From NCBI RefSeq assembly GCF_900091595.1, contig NZ_FMCW01000035.1:1-64000 (forward strand): a stretch of DNA of 64,000 nt. The letters run 5' to 3'. Of the stretch, positions 1 through 9,217 are shown one piece after another. The stretch comes from Micromonospora haikouensis. Lineage in GTDB: Bacteria > Actinomycetota > Actinomycetes > Mycobacteriales > Micromonosporaceae. Numbering within the stretch: position 1 is the stretch's first letter; every line of letters starts with the position of its first letter. Under the pieces are notes generated by a model that made no database searches, was not told where the DNA came from, and worked only from the letters and a program-made list of their open reading frames with translations. The position numbers and the translations under genes were made by a program.

Positions 1-1684
1 CCCGGCCCACGCGGACAACCCGATCGTGCAGACGATCTATACGGCGGATCCTGCGCCGTTGGTGCACAACGGTCGGGTGTATCTGTACACCGGGCATGAC
101 GAGGACGGGTCGACGTACTTCACGATGAAGGACTGGCGGGTGTTCTCGTCGGCTGACATGGTGAACTGGACTGATCATGGTTCGCCGATGAGTCTGGCGA
201 CGTTCGCGTGGGCGGAGTCGGATGCGTGGGCGGGTCATGTGGCGGCGCGTAACGGGAAGTTCTACTGGTATGTGCCGGTGAAGCAGCGTGGTGGCGGGAT
301 GGTGATCGGTGTCGGGGTGGCCGACAGTCCGACGGGGCCGTTCCGTGACGCGATCGGTCGTCCGTTGCTGGGTAATGGTGAGATCGATCCGAACGTGATG
401 ATCGACGACGACGGGCAGGCGTACCTGTACTGGGGTAACCCGAACCTGTGGTACGTGAAGTTGAACCAGGACATGATCTCCTACTCGGGGAGCCCGACGA
501 AGATCCCGTTGACCACGGCCGGGTTCGGCACGCGTAACGGCAACGCGAGTCGTCCGACGTTGTATGAGGAGGCGCCGTGGGTGTACAAGCGCAACGGTGT
601 CTACTACAACATCTTCGCGGCGGAGTGTTGTGGTGAGTTCATCGCGTATTCGACGGCGCCGGGTCCGACGGGGCCGTGGACGTACCGGGGGACGGTGATG
701 CCGCGGCAGGGCAGTAGTTTCACCAATCATCCGGGGATCGTGGACTTCAACGGTGGGTCGTATTTCTTCTATCACAATGGTGCGTTGCCGGGTGGTGGTG
801 GTTTCACCAGGTCGGTGGCGGTGGAGAAGTTCTCCTACAACGGTGACGGCACGATCCCGAGCATGAACATGACCACGACGGGGGCCCCGCAGGTGGGCAC
901 GCTGAACCCGTACGTGCGGCAGGAGGCCGAGACCATCGCCTGGTCCGTCGGCGTCGAGACGGAGCCGGCCAGCGAGGGCGGCATGAACGCCGGCTTCCTC
1001 AGCAACGGTGACTACATCAAGGTCAAGGGCGTCGCGTTCGGGGCGGGCGCGTCGTCGTTCAGCGCGCGGGTGGCCTCGGCCGGCAGCGGCGGCACGATCG
1101 AGGTGCGGCTGGGCAGCCCCACGGGCACCCGGGTCGGCGCGTGCACGGTGCCCGTCACCGGCGGCTGGCAGACCTGGCAGACGGTGTCCTGCCCGGTGAC
1201 CGGCGCGACCGGCACCCAGGACCTCTACCTCCGCTTCACCGGCGGCAGCGGCAACCTGTTCAACCTCAACTGGTGGCAGTTCGGCACCGGCAGCAACCCG
1301 ACGCCGACGCCCACCACCCCGGCTCCCACCACGCCGGCCCCCACCACGCCCGCCCCCACCGCCACGCCGCCGGCCGGGCAGTCGTGCGGCGTCACCTACA
1401 CGCAGGTCGGGTCCTGGTCCGGCGGCTACGAGGGCAGGCTGACCATCACCAACACCGGGGGCGCCGCCATCAGCGGCTGGCGGGTGACGTTCTCGCTGCC
1501 CAGCGGGCAGTCCCTGTCCCAGGGCTGGAACGCGACCTTCGGCCAGCAGGGCAGCCAGGTCACCGTGACCAACGCCGCCTACAACGGACAGTTGGCCACC
1601 GGCGGCTCGACCACGGCCGGCTTCATCGCCTCCAGCACCGGCACCCCGCAGGCGCCCACCAGCCTCACCTGCACGTCCTCCTGA
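1..1684 (+). CDS. Secreted GH43 arabinofuranosidase/xylosidase with CBM6 and CBM2 (5' partial)
   Basis: The frame is open from base 2, so the true start and signal peptide lie upstream; the GTG at 26 is internal. Counted from that GTG, the five-bladed GH43 domain spans about residues 1-290. It has the expected acidic triad: D8 in YTADPAP (base), D121 in GEIDPN (pKa modulator) and E181/E182 in YEEAPW (acid). A CBM6 beta-sandwich follows (about 300-420, starting VRQEAE), then a Pro-Thr linker built from a 12-nt DNA repeat, then a CBM2 (about 455-552) bounded by two cysteines. Known GH43-CBM6 enzymes remove arabinose or xylose from arabinoxylan; CBM2 binds cellulose or xylan. Exact substrate is not readable. 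A CBM2 esterase follows 40 bp downstream, suggesting joint expression. Confidence 0.93.
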   Translation, partial: PAHADNPIVQTIYTADPAPLVHNGRVYLYTGHDEDGSTYFTMKDWRVFSSADMVNWTDHGSPMSLATFAWAESDAWAGHVAARNGKFYWYVPVKQRGGGMVIGVGVADSPTGPFRDAIGRPLLGNGEIDPNVMIDDDGQAYLYWGNPNLWYVKLNQDMISYSGSPTKIPLTTAGFGTRNGNASRPTLYEEAPWVYKRNGVYYNIFAAECCGEFIAYSTAPGPTGPWTYRGTVMPRQGSSFTNHPGIVDFNGGSYFFYHNGALPGGGGFTRSVAVEKFSYNGDGTIPSMNMTTTGAPQVGTLNPYVRQEAETIAWSVGVETEPASEGGMNAGFLSNGDYIKVKGVAFGAGASSFSARVASAGSGGTIEVRLGSPTGTRVGACTVPVTGGWQTWQTVSCPVTGATGTQDLYLRFTGGSGNLFNLNWWQFGTGSNPTPTPTTPAPTTPAPTTPAPTATPPAGQSCGVTYTQVGSWSGGYEGRLTITNTGGAAISGWRVTFSLPSGQSLSQGWNATFGQQGSQVTVTNAAYNGQLATGGSTTAGFIASSTGTPQAPTSLTCTSS

Positions 1685-1724
1685 CCCCCGGCCACACCTC
1701 CACCACCGACAGAGGAGTCAACAG

Positions 1725-3032
1725 ATGACCCGACACAGATCCTGGTTCGCGCCCGTCGCAGGCGCCGCGCTGCTCGCGCTGGCCCTGGTCGGCTCGACGC
1801 TCAGCGGCGGCCTCGGCGCCACGGCGTCGGCCGCCGAGATCGGCGCCGCCGCGGCGACCGCCGGGTGCGGCAAGGCCCCGACGCTGCGCAGCGGCACCCA
1901 GACGATCACCAGCAACGGCAAGAACCGCAGCTTCATCCTGCGCATCCCGGACAACTACAACAACAACAACCCGTACCGCCTGATCTTCGGGTTCCACTGG
2001 GTGGGCGGCACCGCCGTCGACGTGGACACCGGCCAGACCGTGCAGCGCGACGTCTGGTCCTACTACGGGCTCAAGCAGCTGGCGAACAACAGCGCCATCT
2101 TCGTCGCCCCGCAGGGCATCAACAACGGCTGGGGCAACGCCGGCGGCGAGGACGTCACCTTCGTCGACGACATCATCCGCCGGATCGAGGCCGATCTGTG
2201 CGTCGACACGGCGCAGCGCTTCTCGGTGGGCTTCAGCTACGGCGGCGCCATGACGTACGCCCTCGCGTGCGCCCGGCCGAACGTCTTCCGGGCGGTGGCG
2301 GTCTACTCCGCCGGGGCGATCAGCGGGTGCAGCGGCGGCACGTCGCCGATCGCGTACCTCGGGGTGCACGGCATCCGGGACGGGGTGTTCCCCATCTCCA
2401 CCGGGCGGTCGCTGCGCGACCGGTTCGTCCGCAACAACGGCTGCACCGCCCAGAACCCGGCCGAGCCCACCCAGGGCAGCCTGCGGCACATCACCACGAA
2501 CTACTCGGGGTGCCAGGCCGGCTACCCGGTCACCTGGATCGCGTTCGACGAGGGGCACATCGCCGCCCCGCAGGACGGCGCGACCGGTGACAGCGGCTCG
2601 CGCACCTGGCTGCCGGGCGAGACCTGGCGGTTCTTCACCCAGTTCGGCGGCACCACGCCGACCCCGAACCCGACCACGCCGACCCCCGGGCCGACCACCC
2701 CGCCGCCGGGCAACGCGGCCTGCCGCGTCACCGCGACCGTCAACGCCTGGAGCAACGGCCTGACCGAGGACCTCACCGTCACCAACACCGGCAGCAGCAC
2801 CATCAACGGCTGGTCCCTGGTCTTCACGCTGCCCGGCGGCCAGAGCATCACCGGCGGCTGGAACGCCACCTACTCCCCCACCTCCGGGCAGGTGACCGCC
2901 AGGAACGTCTCCTACAACGGCACCATCGCCCCCAACGCCTCGGTGAGCATCGGCTTCCAGGCCAACCACACCGGCAACACCGCCAAGCCCAGTTCCTTCA
3001 CCCTCAACGGCGCGACCTGCACGATCGCCTGA
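1725..3032 (+). CDS. Secreted CE1-type (PHB-depolymerase-like) esterase with CBM2
   Basis: 435 residues; ATG is preceded by GAGGAG at good spacing. An Arg-rich start and hydrophobic stretch (about 10-37, ending ATASAA) form a signal peptide. The alpha/beta-hydrolase domain (about 48-300) has the nucleophile S171 in GFSYGGAM. D219 in HGIRDG and H278 in DEGHIA are likely the other triad members. A Pro-Thr linker (about 308-330) leads to a C-terminal CBM2 (about 333-435). Relatives of this esterase group (COG3509/LpqC-like) include feruloyl and acetylxylan esterases. Fusion to CBM2 and its position beside a GH43-CBM2 gene favour removal of ester substituents from xylan over true polyester degradation. 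Probably cotranscribed with the preceding GH43 gene. Confidence 0.9.
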   Translation: MTRHRSWFAPVAGAALLALALVGSTLSGGLGATASAAEIGAAAATAGCGKAPTLRSGTQTITSNGKNRSFILRIPDNYNNNNPYRLIFGFHWVGGTAVDVDTGQTVQRDVWSYYGLKQLANNSAIFVAPQGINNGWGNAGGEDVTFVDDIIRRIEADLCVDTAQRFSVGFSYGGAMTYALACARPNVFRAVAVYSAGAISGCSGGTSPIAYLGVHGIRDGVFPISTGRSLRDRFVRNNGCTAQNPAEPTQGSLRHITTNYSGCQAGYPVTWIAFDEGHIAAPQDGATGDSGSRTWLPGETWRFFTQFGGTTPTPNPTTPTPGPTTPPPGNAACRVTATVNAWSNGLTEDLTVTNTGSSTINGWSLVFTLPGGQSITGGWNATYSPTSGQVTARNVSYNGTIAPNASVSIGFQANHTGNTAKPSSFTLNGATCTIA

Positions 3033-3045
3033 CCGTCGGCGACGG

Positions 3046-3082
3046 TGACCGGGGGTGGGCCGACCAGGCCCGCCCCCGGTCA
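3046..3082. terminator. Bidirectional hairpin terminator between esterase and LacI gene
   Basis: A 16-bp stem (3046-3061 with 3067-3082, one G-U pair) and 5-nt loop separates convergent genes. Its right arm includes the stop codon of the LacI gene, so it could end transcription from both sides. There is no U-tract, as is common in high-GC actinomycetes. Confidence 0.75.
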
Positions 3083-4105
3083 GCGCGTACGGGACGGGGG
3101 CGCGGTGCTGTCGCGGACGACGAGTTCGGTGGCGAGCTCGATCCGCGGGCTCTCGATCTTCTCGCCCCGGGCGAGCCGCAGCACGGTACGCGCCGCCAGC
3201 ATGCCCATCTCCACGAGCGGCTGCCGGACGGTGGTCAGCGGCGGGGAGCACCACCGCACCTCGGGCAGGTCGTCGAAGCCGACCACGCTGACGTCGTCGG
3301 GCACCCGCAGGCCGCGCTTGCGGACCGCCTCGTAGACGCCGAGCGCCATCTGGTCGCTGGAGGCGAAGATCGCGGTCGGCGGGTCGGGCAGGGCCAGCAG
3401 CTGGGTGCCGGCGGCGTAGCCCGACTCGTGGTAGAAGTTGCCCGGCCGGATGAGGGCGTCGTCGACGGCGACGCCGGCGGCGTCGAGCGCCGCCCGGTAG
3501 CCGTCCAGCCGGGCCCGGCTGCACATCAGCTGCGGCGGCCCGGCGATGAAGCCGACCCGACGGTGACCCAGGCCGAGCAGGTACTGGTTGGCCTCCAGGC
3601 TGCCCGCCCAGTTGGTGGCGCCGATGGTGGGCGCCTCCTGCGGGGCCACGCCGGCCGGGTCGACGATGACCACCGGCAGGTTGAGCCGGCGCAGCTCGGC
3701 CTGCAACGGCGGCGCCACCATCGAGGTCACGAAGATGACCCCCTCCGTGGACCGGCCACGCATGTTGTCGAGCCACTGCTTGGCCGAGGAGGTGCGCTGG
3801 TGGATGGCCGAGACGACGGTGCCCGCGCCGCTGCTGTGCGCGACGTCCTCCACCCCCCGGATGATCTCCACGGCCCAGGGGCTGTCCAGGTCGTTGAAGA
3901 CCAGGTCGATCAGGGCCGAGCTGGTACGCCTGCTCGGCAGCCGGCGACGGTAGCCGTGCCGGGTCAGCAGCTCCTCGACGCGTTCCCGGGTCTGGGGGGC
4001 GACGTCGGAGCGGCCGTTGATGACCCGGGAGACCGTGGGCACGGAAACGCCGGCCAGACGCGCGATCATCGCGATGGTGACGTTTCGGCTGCTGTCGGAA
4101 CCCAC
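3080..4105 (-). CDS. LacI/GalR-family transcriptional regulator
   Basis: 341 residues. The N-terminal helix-turn-helix (about 8-30: VTIAMIARLAGVSVPTVSRV) and hinge helix are typical LacI, followed by the periplasmic-binding-protein-like effector domain. The start ATG is followed directly by the DNA-binding region. It is the last gene of the importer cluster on this strand, about 60 bp after the second permease. It is therefore the likely local repressor, responding to a xylan- or arabinan-derived sugar. Candidate operators are the CGGAA-N-TTCC elements at 7408 and 7551, ahead of the binding-protein and xylosidase genes. The effector is not predictable from sequence. Confidence 0.93.
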   Translation of the reverse strand: MGSDSSRNVTIAMIARLAGVSVPTVSRVINGRSDVAPQTRERVEELLTRHGYRRRLPSRRTSSALIDLVFNDLDSPWAVEIIRGVEDVAHSSGAGTVVSAIHQRTSSAKQWLDNMRGRSTEGVIFVTSMVAPPLQAELRRLNLPVVIVDPAGVAPQEAPTIGATNWAGSLEANQYLLGLGHRRVGFIAGPPQLMCSRARLDGYRAALDAAGVAVDDALIRPGNFYHESGYAAGTQLLALPDPPTAIFASSDQMALGVYEAVRKRGLRVPDDVSVVGFDDLPEVRWCSPPLTTVRQPLVEMGMLAARTVLRLARGEKIESPRIELATELVVRDSTAPPSRTR

Positions 4106-4167
4106 GGCCCACCCTTTCGTCTCACCTGGTGCCTACGGTCGCAGAAGGCTATCGCAGCGGTCGCCGG

Positions 4168-5007
4168 TCACCCCTTGACACTGCCCGAGAGGCCGCTGAT
4201 GAGCTGGCGTTCGGCCACGGCGTAGAAGCCGAGCGCCGGCACCATGGACAGCACCACGTAGGCGAGCACCCTTGCGGTGTCGTCGGAGTACTGCCCCTGG
4301 AACGCCTGGACCCCGACGGGCAGGGTCCACCAGCTCTGGTCGGTGAACACGACCAGCGGGAGCATGAAGTTGTTCCAGCTGGTCACGAGGGCCAGCACGG
4401 AGACGGTGGCCAGCGCGGGGCGGGCCATCGGCAGCAGGATCCGCCAGAAGAACCCGAACGGGCTGCACCCGTCGAGGATCGCCGCCTCCTCGACCTCGCC
4501 GGGGATGGTGCGGAAGAACTGCCGCAGGATGATGACGGTGATCGGCAGGCCGAACGCGGCCTGGGGCAGGATCACCCCGAGCGGGTTGTCCAGCAGGCCC
4601 AGGCCACGCAGCAGCACGAACAGCGGCAGGATGGCCACCGCGAACGGGAACATCAGCCCCACGCCGAAGAGGGTGAACAGCAGCTCCCGCCCCCGGAACG
4701 CGAAGCGCGCGAAGACGAACGCGGCCATCGCCGCCGAGGCGACCATGATGAACGTGCCGGTCACCGCGATGAGGACGCTGTTGCCCAACTGCCGCCAGAA
4801 CACCTCGGAGGCGAGGATGTCGGTGTAGTTGCTCGGCGCCCACGGGTCGGGCAGGCCGAGGGGATTGGTGGACAGCTGCCCGTTGTCCTTGAACCCGCCG
4901 AGCACCCCGAACAGGACCGGCACGACGATGACCGCGCCGACGGCGATGCAGACGAGGTGCAACACGAGGCGGCGGGCCCGCAGGGCGGGGTTCGCCGTGC
5001 TGGTCAT
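4168..5007 (-). CDS. Carbohydrate ABC transporter permease (MalG-like, CUT1)
   Basis: 279 residues with six predicted membrane helices. The cytoplasmic EAA loop EEAAILDGCSPFGFFWRILLP (about residues 180-200) docks an ATPase. The frame stays open much further upstream, but ATG 5007 is chosen because it gives the MTSTANPALR start and overlaps the stop of the first permease by 4 nt (ATGA), a normal coupling. Together with the preceding permease and lipoprotein it forms a sugar importer. No ATPase gene is present in the cluster. In actinomycetes such importers commonly share the ATPase MsiK encoded elsewhere, which is inferred here. Confidence 0.93.
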   Translation of the reverse strand: MTSTANPALRARRLVLHLVCIAVGAVIVVPVLFGVLGGFKDNGQLSTNPLGLPDPWAPSNYTDILASEVFWRQLGNSVLIAVTGTFIMVASAAMAAFVFARFAFRGRELLFTLFGVGLMFPFAVAILPLFVLLRGLGLLDNPLGVILPQAAFGLPITVIILRQFFRTIPGEVEEAAILDGCSPFGFFWRILLPMARPALATVSVLALVTSWNNFMLPLVVFTDQSWWTLPVGVQAFQGQYSDDTARVLAYVVLSMVPALGFYAVAERQLISGLSGSVKG

Positions 5008-5996
5008 CGGTTGTCTCCCTGGTTGGTGATCGCGCCCTCGGTGTCGCGGCGCAGCACGACACGCTGGTAGACGAGGGCGAACACGAAGCTCAGCAGGAAC
5101 ATGATGATGCTGATCGCGCTGGCGTAGCCGACCTCGAAGCGGCGGAAGCCGTACTGGAACATCGTCACGGCCATGGTCTCGGAGGCGTGGATGGGGCCGC
5201 CGCCGGTGAGCACCCAGACCATGTCGAACAGCTGGATGGTGCCGATGACCGACAGGAAGACGCTGATCCGGATCGTCGGCCCGAGCAGGGGCAGGGTGAC
5301 GTGCCGGAAGGCCTGCCAGGGGCCGGCGCCGTCGGTGGTGGCCGCCTCGTTCAGCTCCTTGGGGATGCCCTGCCGGGCGGCCAGGAAGAGCATCATGTAG
5401 AGCCCGAAGTACTTCCAGGACACGATCATGAAGACGGCGTACAGCACGGTGTCCGGGTCGGCGAAGATCGTGCCGGCGTCGGAGCCCAACCACCGCGCGA
5501 TCGAGTCGCCCAGCCCCCGGTTCGGCGAGAACACCAGGTTGAACAGGACGGCGGTGGTGACCTCGGAGAGCACGTACGGGGCGAAGAAGATCAGCCGGTA
5601 GATGCTGCGGCCCCGCAGGGGCTGGTTGAGCAGCATGGCCAGGCCCAGCGCGGCGGGCAGCTGGACGGTCAGCGACAGCACGATCAGCACGAGGGCGTGC
5701 CACAGGTCGCCGCGGAACGTCGGGTCGCCGAAGGCGCGCGTGTAGTTGTCCAGCCCGACGAAGTTCTCCGGCAGGCCGAAGCCGTTCCACTTGTAGAGGC
5801 TGGCGTAGCTGGCCACCACGATGGGGGCGATGACCAGCAGCAGGAACAGCGCCAGGGCCGGGGTCAGGAAGGCGGCGAGGACGCGGCGGCGGCCCGGCCG
5901 GGGCCGGGCGCCGCGCCGTCGCGCGGTGCCCGGCCCCGGCGGGTCGGTCGCCGGGCCGCCGCGCCTGGTGTCCGGCACGGTCGATGGCCTGGTCAT
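5004..5996 (-). CDS. Carbohydrate ABC transporter permease (MalF-like, CUT1)
   Basis: 330 residues. A long Arg/Pro-rich cytoplasmic leader (about 1-40) is followed by six membrane helices and an EAA loop NEAATTDGAGPWQAFRHVTLP (about 220-240). It lies 46 bp downstream of the lipoprotein gene and is stop-start coupled to the second permease. It forms the heteromeric channel of an oligosaccharide importer, probably for xylo- or arabinoxylo-oligosaccharides given the neighbouring xylosidase. The substrate is inferred from context only. Confidence 0.93.
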   Translation of the reverse strand: MTRPSTVPDTRRGGPATDPPGPGTARRRGARPRPGRRRVLAAFLTPALALFLLLVIAPIVVASYASLYKWNGFGLPENFVGLDNYTRAFGDPTFRGDLWHALVLIVLSLTVQLPAALGLAMLLNQPLRGRSIYRLIFFAPYVLSEVTTAVLFNLVFSPNRGLGDSIARWLGSDAGTIFADPDTVLYAVFMIVSWKYFGLYMMLFLAARQGIPKELNEAATTDGAGPWQAFRHVTLPLLGPTIRISVFLSVIGTIQLFDMVWVLTGGGPIHASETMAVTMFQYGFRRFEVGYASAISIIMFLLSFVFALVYQRVVLRRDTEGAITNQGDNR

Positions 5997-6042
5997 ACGT
6001 GTTCCACTCGATTCTCTCAGCGGGCCACGGGGCGGGCCACGG

Positions 6043-7338
6043 CTACTGGCTCTTCGCGACCGCGGTGATGTCCTTGAGGATCTGCGCGGACGTCTTGTTG
6101 CCGGCGATCAGTTCGGCGACGCTGTCGTTGACCTGCTGGCCGACGGCGGGCGGGTACGCCTGGTCGAGGTAGAGCTGGAAGCCGGTCGCGCTGGCCAGGG
6201 CCTGCGCGACGGTCTTGTTGTTGGGGTCGGAGATCGCGTCGGTCGCCTCCTTGACCGTCGGCAGCACCGCGCCGGTCTTGGCGGACTTGCGCTGGCTGTC
6301 GACGCTGAGCAGGGCCTTGAGGAAGTCGAGGGTCGCCGCGGGGGCGTCCTTGCCGACGGCGAAGCCGTTGCCGCCGCCGAACACCTCCGTGGCGGAGCCC
6401 TTGCCGCCGTCGACGGCCGGGAACGGGAAGAAGCCGAGCTTGTCGCCGATGCCCTGCTTGCTGGTGGAGCTGGACGCCTGCACGGACGGGGCCCACTGCC
6501 CCATCAGCTCCAGGGCGGCGCCGCCGTTGCCCATGGTGGCGGCCTGGCCGTCCGGGGAGCCGTACTCGGCGCCGAGGAAGCCCTTCTGGAACGGCTGCAG
6601 GTCGACCAGTTCCTTGAGCCGGTCGCCGGCGGCCACGAAGTCGGGGGTGTCGAAGTTCTTGTCCTTGGCGGCCTGCTGGAGGGCGCCGAGCCCACCGATG
6701 CGCATGGACAGGTAGGCCCAGTAGAAGTGGGCGGGCCACTTTTCCTTGCCGGCCAGCGCGATCGGGACGATGCCGGCGGCCTTGAGCTTGCGGACCGTGT
6801 CGAGCAGCGCGGCCCAGGTGGTCGGCGGCTCGGTGATCTGGGCCTTGGCGAAGAGGTCCTTGTTGTACCAGAAGCCGACCATGCCGATGTCGAACGGCAC
6901 ACCGTAGATCTTGCCGTCGATGGTGTAGGGCTCCAGGGACAGGGGCAGCAGGCTCCCGATCCACGGCTGCACGTCGTCGGTGATGTCCTTGACCAGGCCG
7001 GCCTCCGCCTGCTGCCGGAGCACCCCGCCGCCCCACGACTGGAAGAGGTCGGGTGGGGACCCGGCCTGGGTGGCGGTGGTCAGCTTGGCCTTGAACGCCT
7101 CGTTCTCCAGCGGCTGAATCTCGATCTTGACGTTCGAGTGCGCGGTCTTGTACTCCTCGGCCGCCGCCGCCCACACCGGCAGCATCGGCTCGGTGTTCTG
7201 GATGTGCCACCAGTCGATGGTCTGCGGGGCGTTCGGGTCGCCGGATTCGTCGTCGCCGCTACAGCCGCTGAGCAGGTAGGCGCCGGCGCCGGCGCCGACG
7301 AGGCCGAGCAGCGTTCTGCGGGAGAGGTGCGCTGACAT
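6043..7338 (-). CDS. Tat-type lipoprotein, sugar ABC transporter substrate-binding protein (family 1)
   Basis: 431 residues from ATG 7338. The reading frame is open to 7419, but this start places a classic export signal at the N-terminus: LSRRTLLGLVGAGAG (twin arginine) followed by lipobox LLSGC. AAGGGA sits upstream. The mature part is a family 1 extracellular solute-binding protein (TIDWWHIQNTEP... FQSWGGGVL...). It captures oligosaccharides on the outer face of the membrane for the two downstream permeases. The first gene of the importer operon, it is divergent from the xylosidase. The 5' region carries a CGGAA-N-TTCC element at 7408, a plausible LacI operator. Confidence 0.93.
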   Translation of the reverse strand: MSAHLSRRTLLGLVGAGAGAYLLSGCSGDDESGDPNAPQTIDWWHIQNTEPMLPVWAAAAEEYKTAHSNVKIEIQPLENEAFKAKLTTATQAGSPPDLFQSWGGGVLRQQAEAGLVKDITDDVQPWIGSLLPLSLEPYTIDGKIYGVPFDIGMVGFWYNKDLFAKAQITEPPTTWAALLDTVRKLKAAGIVPIALAGKEKWPAHFYWAYLSMRIGGLGALQQAAKDKNFDTPDFVAAGDRLKELVDLQPFQKGFLGAEYGSPDGQAATMGNGGAALELMGQWAPSVQASSSTSKQGIGDKLGFFPFPAVDGGKGSATEVFGGGNGFAVGKDAPAATLDFLKALLSVDSQRKSAKTGAVLPTVKEATDAISDPNNKTVAQALASATGFQLYLDQAYPPAVGQQVNDSVAELIAGNKTSAQILKDITAVAKSQ

Positions 7339-7407
7339 GGTCCATCCCTTCGGGGACTCACGAGGTGCTCGGATGCTGATCGAGCCGGCAGGACTCGACG
7401 TTATCTT

Positions 7408-7418
7408 CGGAAGTTCCA
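7408..7418. promoter_or_regulatory. Candidate LacI operator, copy 1 (importer side)
   Basis: CGGAAGTTCCA, a near-perfect odd-centred inverted repeat, lies 70 bp upstream of the lipoprotein start. The same 10 bases recur at 7551. It resembles the CGAA-N-TTCG operators described for xylan-related LacI regulators such as BxlR in Streptomyces (from memory). A second small palindrome, CGGTATTACCG, lies at 7428-7438. Confidence 0.5.
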
Positions 7419-7550
7419 ATGCTTCGCCGGTATTACCGATCGATGGCGGGCACGCTACGACGAAGCGTAAGTCCGGGTCAAGGGGTCTGTCCTAAGGCGA
7501 CTTCAACGGCTACCGTGGTCGGCACCTACCGATAATCCGGGCCGAGCGTC

Positions 7551-7561
7551 CGGAAGTTCCG
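7551..7561. promoter_or_regulatory. Candidate LacI operator, copy 2 (xylosidase side)
   Basis: CGGAAGTTCCG is a perfect inverted repeat around one central base, ending 23 bp before the xylosidase GTG. With copy 1 it flanks the shared divergent promoter region, one site per gene. This is what a local LacI repressor of both transcription units would need. Confidence 0.55.
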
Positions 7562-7584
7562 AAAGCCGCACCAGAGGAGCCGAC

Positions 7585-9210
7585 GTGTCGACCGAGACCG
7601 CTGACGTGGCGACCGCTGCCCGGTCGATCCGCAACCCCGTCCTTCCCGGGTTCCACCCGGACCCGTCGATCCTGCGGGTCGGCGACGACTACTACCTGGC
7701 CACCTCCACGTTCGAGTGGTACCCGGGGGTTCGCGTGCACCACTCCCGCGACCTCGTGCACTGGCGCCCGCTCGGCGGGATCGTCACCGAGCGCCGCCTG
7801 CTCGACCTGCGCGGCTGCGGCGACTCCAACGGGGTGTGGGCACCGGACCTGACCTGGCACGACGGGCAGTTCTTCCTCGTCTACAGCGACGTGGCCAGCT
7901 TCGCCAGCGGCTACTGGGACCCGCAGAACTACCTCATCACCGCGCCCGACATCGCCGGCCCCTGGTCGGATCCGGTGCAGCTGCACGGGCGCGGCTTCGA
8001 CGCGTCGCTGTTCCACGACGACGACGGCAGCACCTGGATGCTGAGCATGCGCGCGGACTGGCGACCCGGGCGCGACCGCTTCGCGGGCATCGAGATCCAG
8101 CGCTACGACCGCGCCCGGCGCCGCCTCGTGGGCCGCCCCCAACTGCTGTTCACCGGCACGTCGGTCGGGCTCACCGAGGGCCCGCACATCTACCGTCACG
8201 ACGGCTGGTACTGGCTGGTCACCGCCGAGGGGGGCACCAGCTGGGAACACCAGGTCACGGTGGCCCGCTCCCGCGAGCTGCTCGGGCCGTACGAGGTGGA
8301 CCCGGCGGGACCGCTGCTGACCTCGGTGGGCCGGCCCGACCTGTCGCTGCAGAAGGCCGGGCACGGCAGCCTGGTGCACACCCAGCACGGCGACTGGTAC
8401 CTGGCGCACCTCGTCGGCCGCCCCTACACCCCGCTGGGCAACTGCGTGCTGGGGCGGGAGACCGCCATCCAGCGGGTCGACTGGCCCGCCGGTGGCTGGC
8501 CGAGCGTCCCCGGCGGCGTGCCGGCGGACGAGGTCGCGGGGCCCGGCCTGCCCCTGCACCCGTGGCCCGACGAGCCCGTCACCGACCACTTCGACGCCGG
8601 CGAGCTGGGCGCGTCCTGGTCGACGCTGCGCCGGCCCGCCACCGACGACTGGGTCGACCTGCGCAGCCGCCCCTCCCACCTGCGTGTCCACGGGGGACAG
8701 TCGCCGGTGGGCAAGCAGGCGCCCAGCCTGGTCGCGCGGCGCGTCGGCGCCACGCACTGCTCCCTGGAGACCGTCGTCGAGTTCGACCCGGTCGACCACT
8801 ACCAGCTCGCCGGGGTGACCGCCTACTACAACACCCTCAACTGGCACCACCTCTACCTCACCCGGGCCGACGACGGCCGACGGGTGCTGGAGCTGCTCAG
8901 CTCCGACAGCGGGCGACGCACCGCGTACCCCGAACTCACCGTCGACGCGCCCGGCACCGGCCCGGTGGGCCTGCGGGCCGAGTTCGACGGGCCCGTGGTG
9001 CGCTTCTGGTACGACCTCGGCGCCGGGTGGCGGCGGATCCCGGTGGAGCTGGACGCGACGATCCTGTCGGACGAGCACGCCGCACTGATCATCGACGGCG
9101 AGCCGGCGGCGTGGGGCTTCACCGGGGCCCTGCTCGGGCTGTGGGTGCAGGACCTCGGCGGCGACGGCGCCCACGCGGACTTCGACCTGGCCACCTACCG
9201 GGAACACTGA
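7585..9210 (+). CDS. xynB: Cytoplasmic GH43 beta-xylosidase
   Basis: 541 residues, GTG start with AGAGGAG 7 bases upstream. No signal peptide, so it acts inside the cell on imported oligosaccharides. The N-terminal GH43 propeller (about 15-320) matches the XynB type: D26 in HPDPSI (base), D139 in FDASLF (pKa modulator) and E198 in LTEGPHIY (acid). A C-terminal beta-sandwich (about 335-540) shapes the pocket in this group and fits the usual length near 540. It is divergent from the importer, whose products it would hydrolyse to xylose, and is probably under the same LacI repressor. Arabinofuranosidase side activity is common in the family. Confidence 0.92.
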   Translation: MSTETADVATAARSIRNPVLPGFHPDPSILRVGDDYYLATSTFEWYPGVRVHHSRDLVHWRPLGGIVTERRLLDLRGCGDSNGVWAPDLTWHDGQFFLVYSDVASFASGYWDPQNYLITAPDIAGPWSDPVQLHGRGFDASLFHDDDGSTWMLSMRADWRPGRDRFAGIEIQRYDRARRRLVGRPQLLFTGTSVGLTEGPHIYRHDGWYWLVTAEGGTSWEHQVTVARSRELLGPYEVDPAGPLLTSVGRPDLSLQKAGHGSLVHTQHGDWYLAHLVGRPYTPLGNCVLGRETAIQRVDWPAGGWPSVPGGVPADEVAGPGLPLHPWPDEPVTDHFDAGELGASWSTLRRPATDDWVDLRSRPSHLRVHGGQSPVGKQAPSLVARRVGATHCSLETVVEFDPVDHYQLAGVTAYYNTLNWHHLYLTRADDGRRVLELLSSDSGRRTAYPELTVDAPGTGPVGLRAEFDGPVVRFWYDLGAGWRRIPVELDATILSDEHAALIIDGEPAAWGFTGALLGLWVQDLGGDGAHADFDLATYREH

Positions 9211-9217
9211 CGGTCCG

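Noticed and set aside
1300..1375. Short direct repeats resembling a repeat array
   Set aside because: They are 12-nt repeats encoding a Pro-Thr linker between carbohydrate-binding modules, not CRISPR; no spacer structure exists anywhere in the window.
1665..4112. Long minus-strand frame across the esterase and LacI genes
   Set aside because: The sequence is Arg/Gly/Ala low-complexity in the wrong frame of both real genes.
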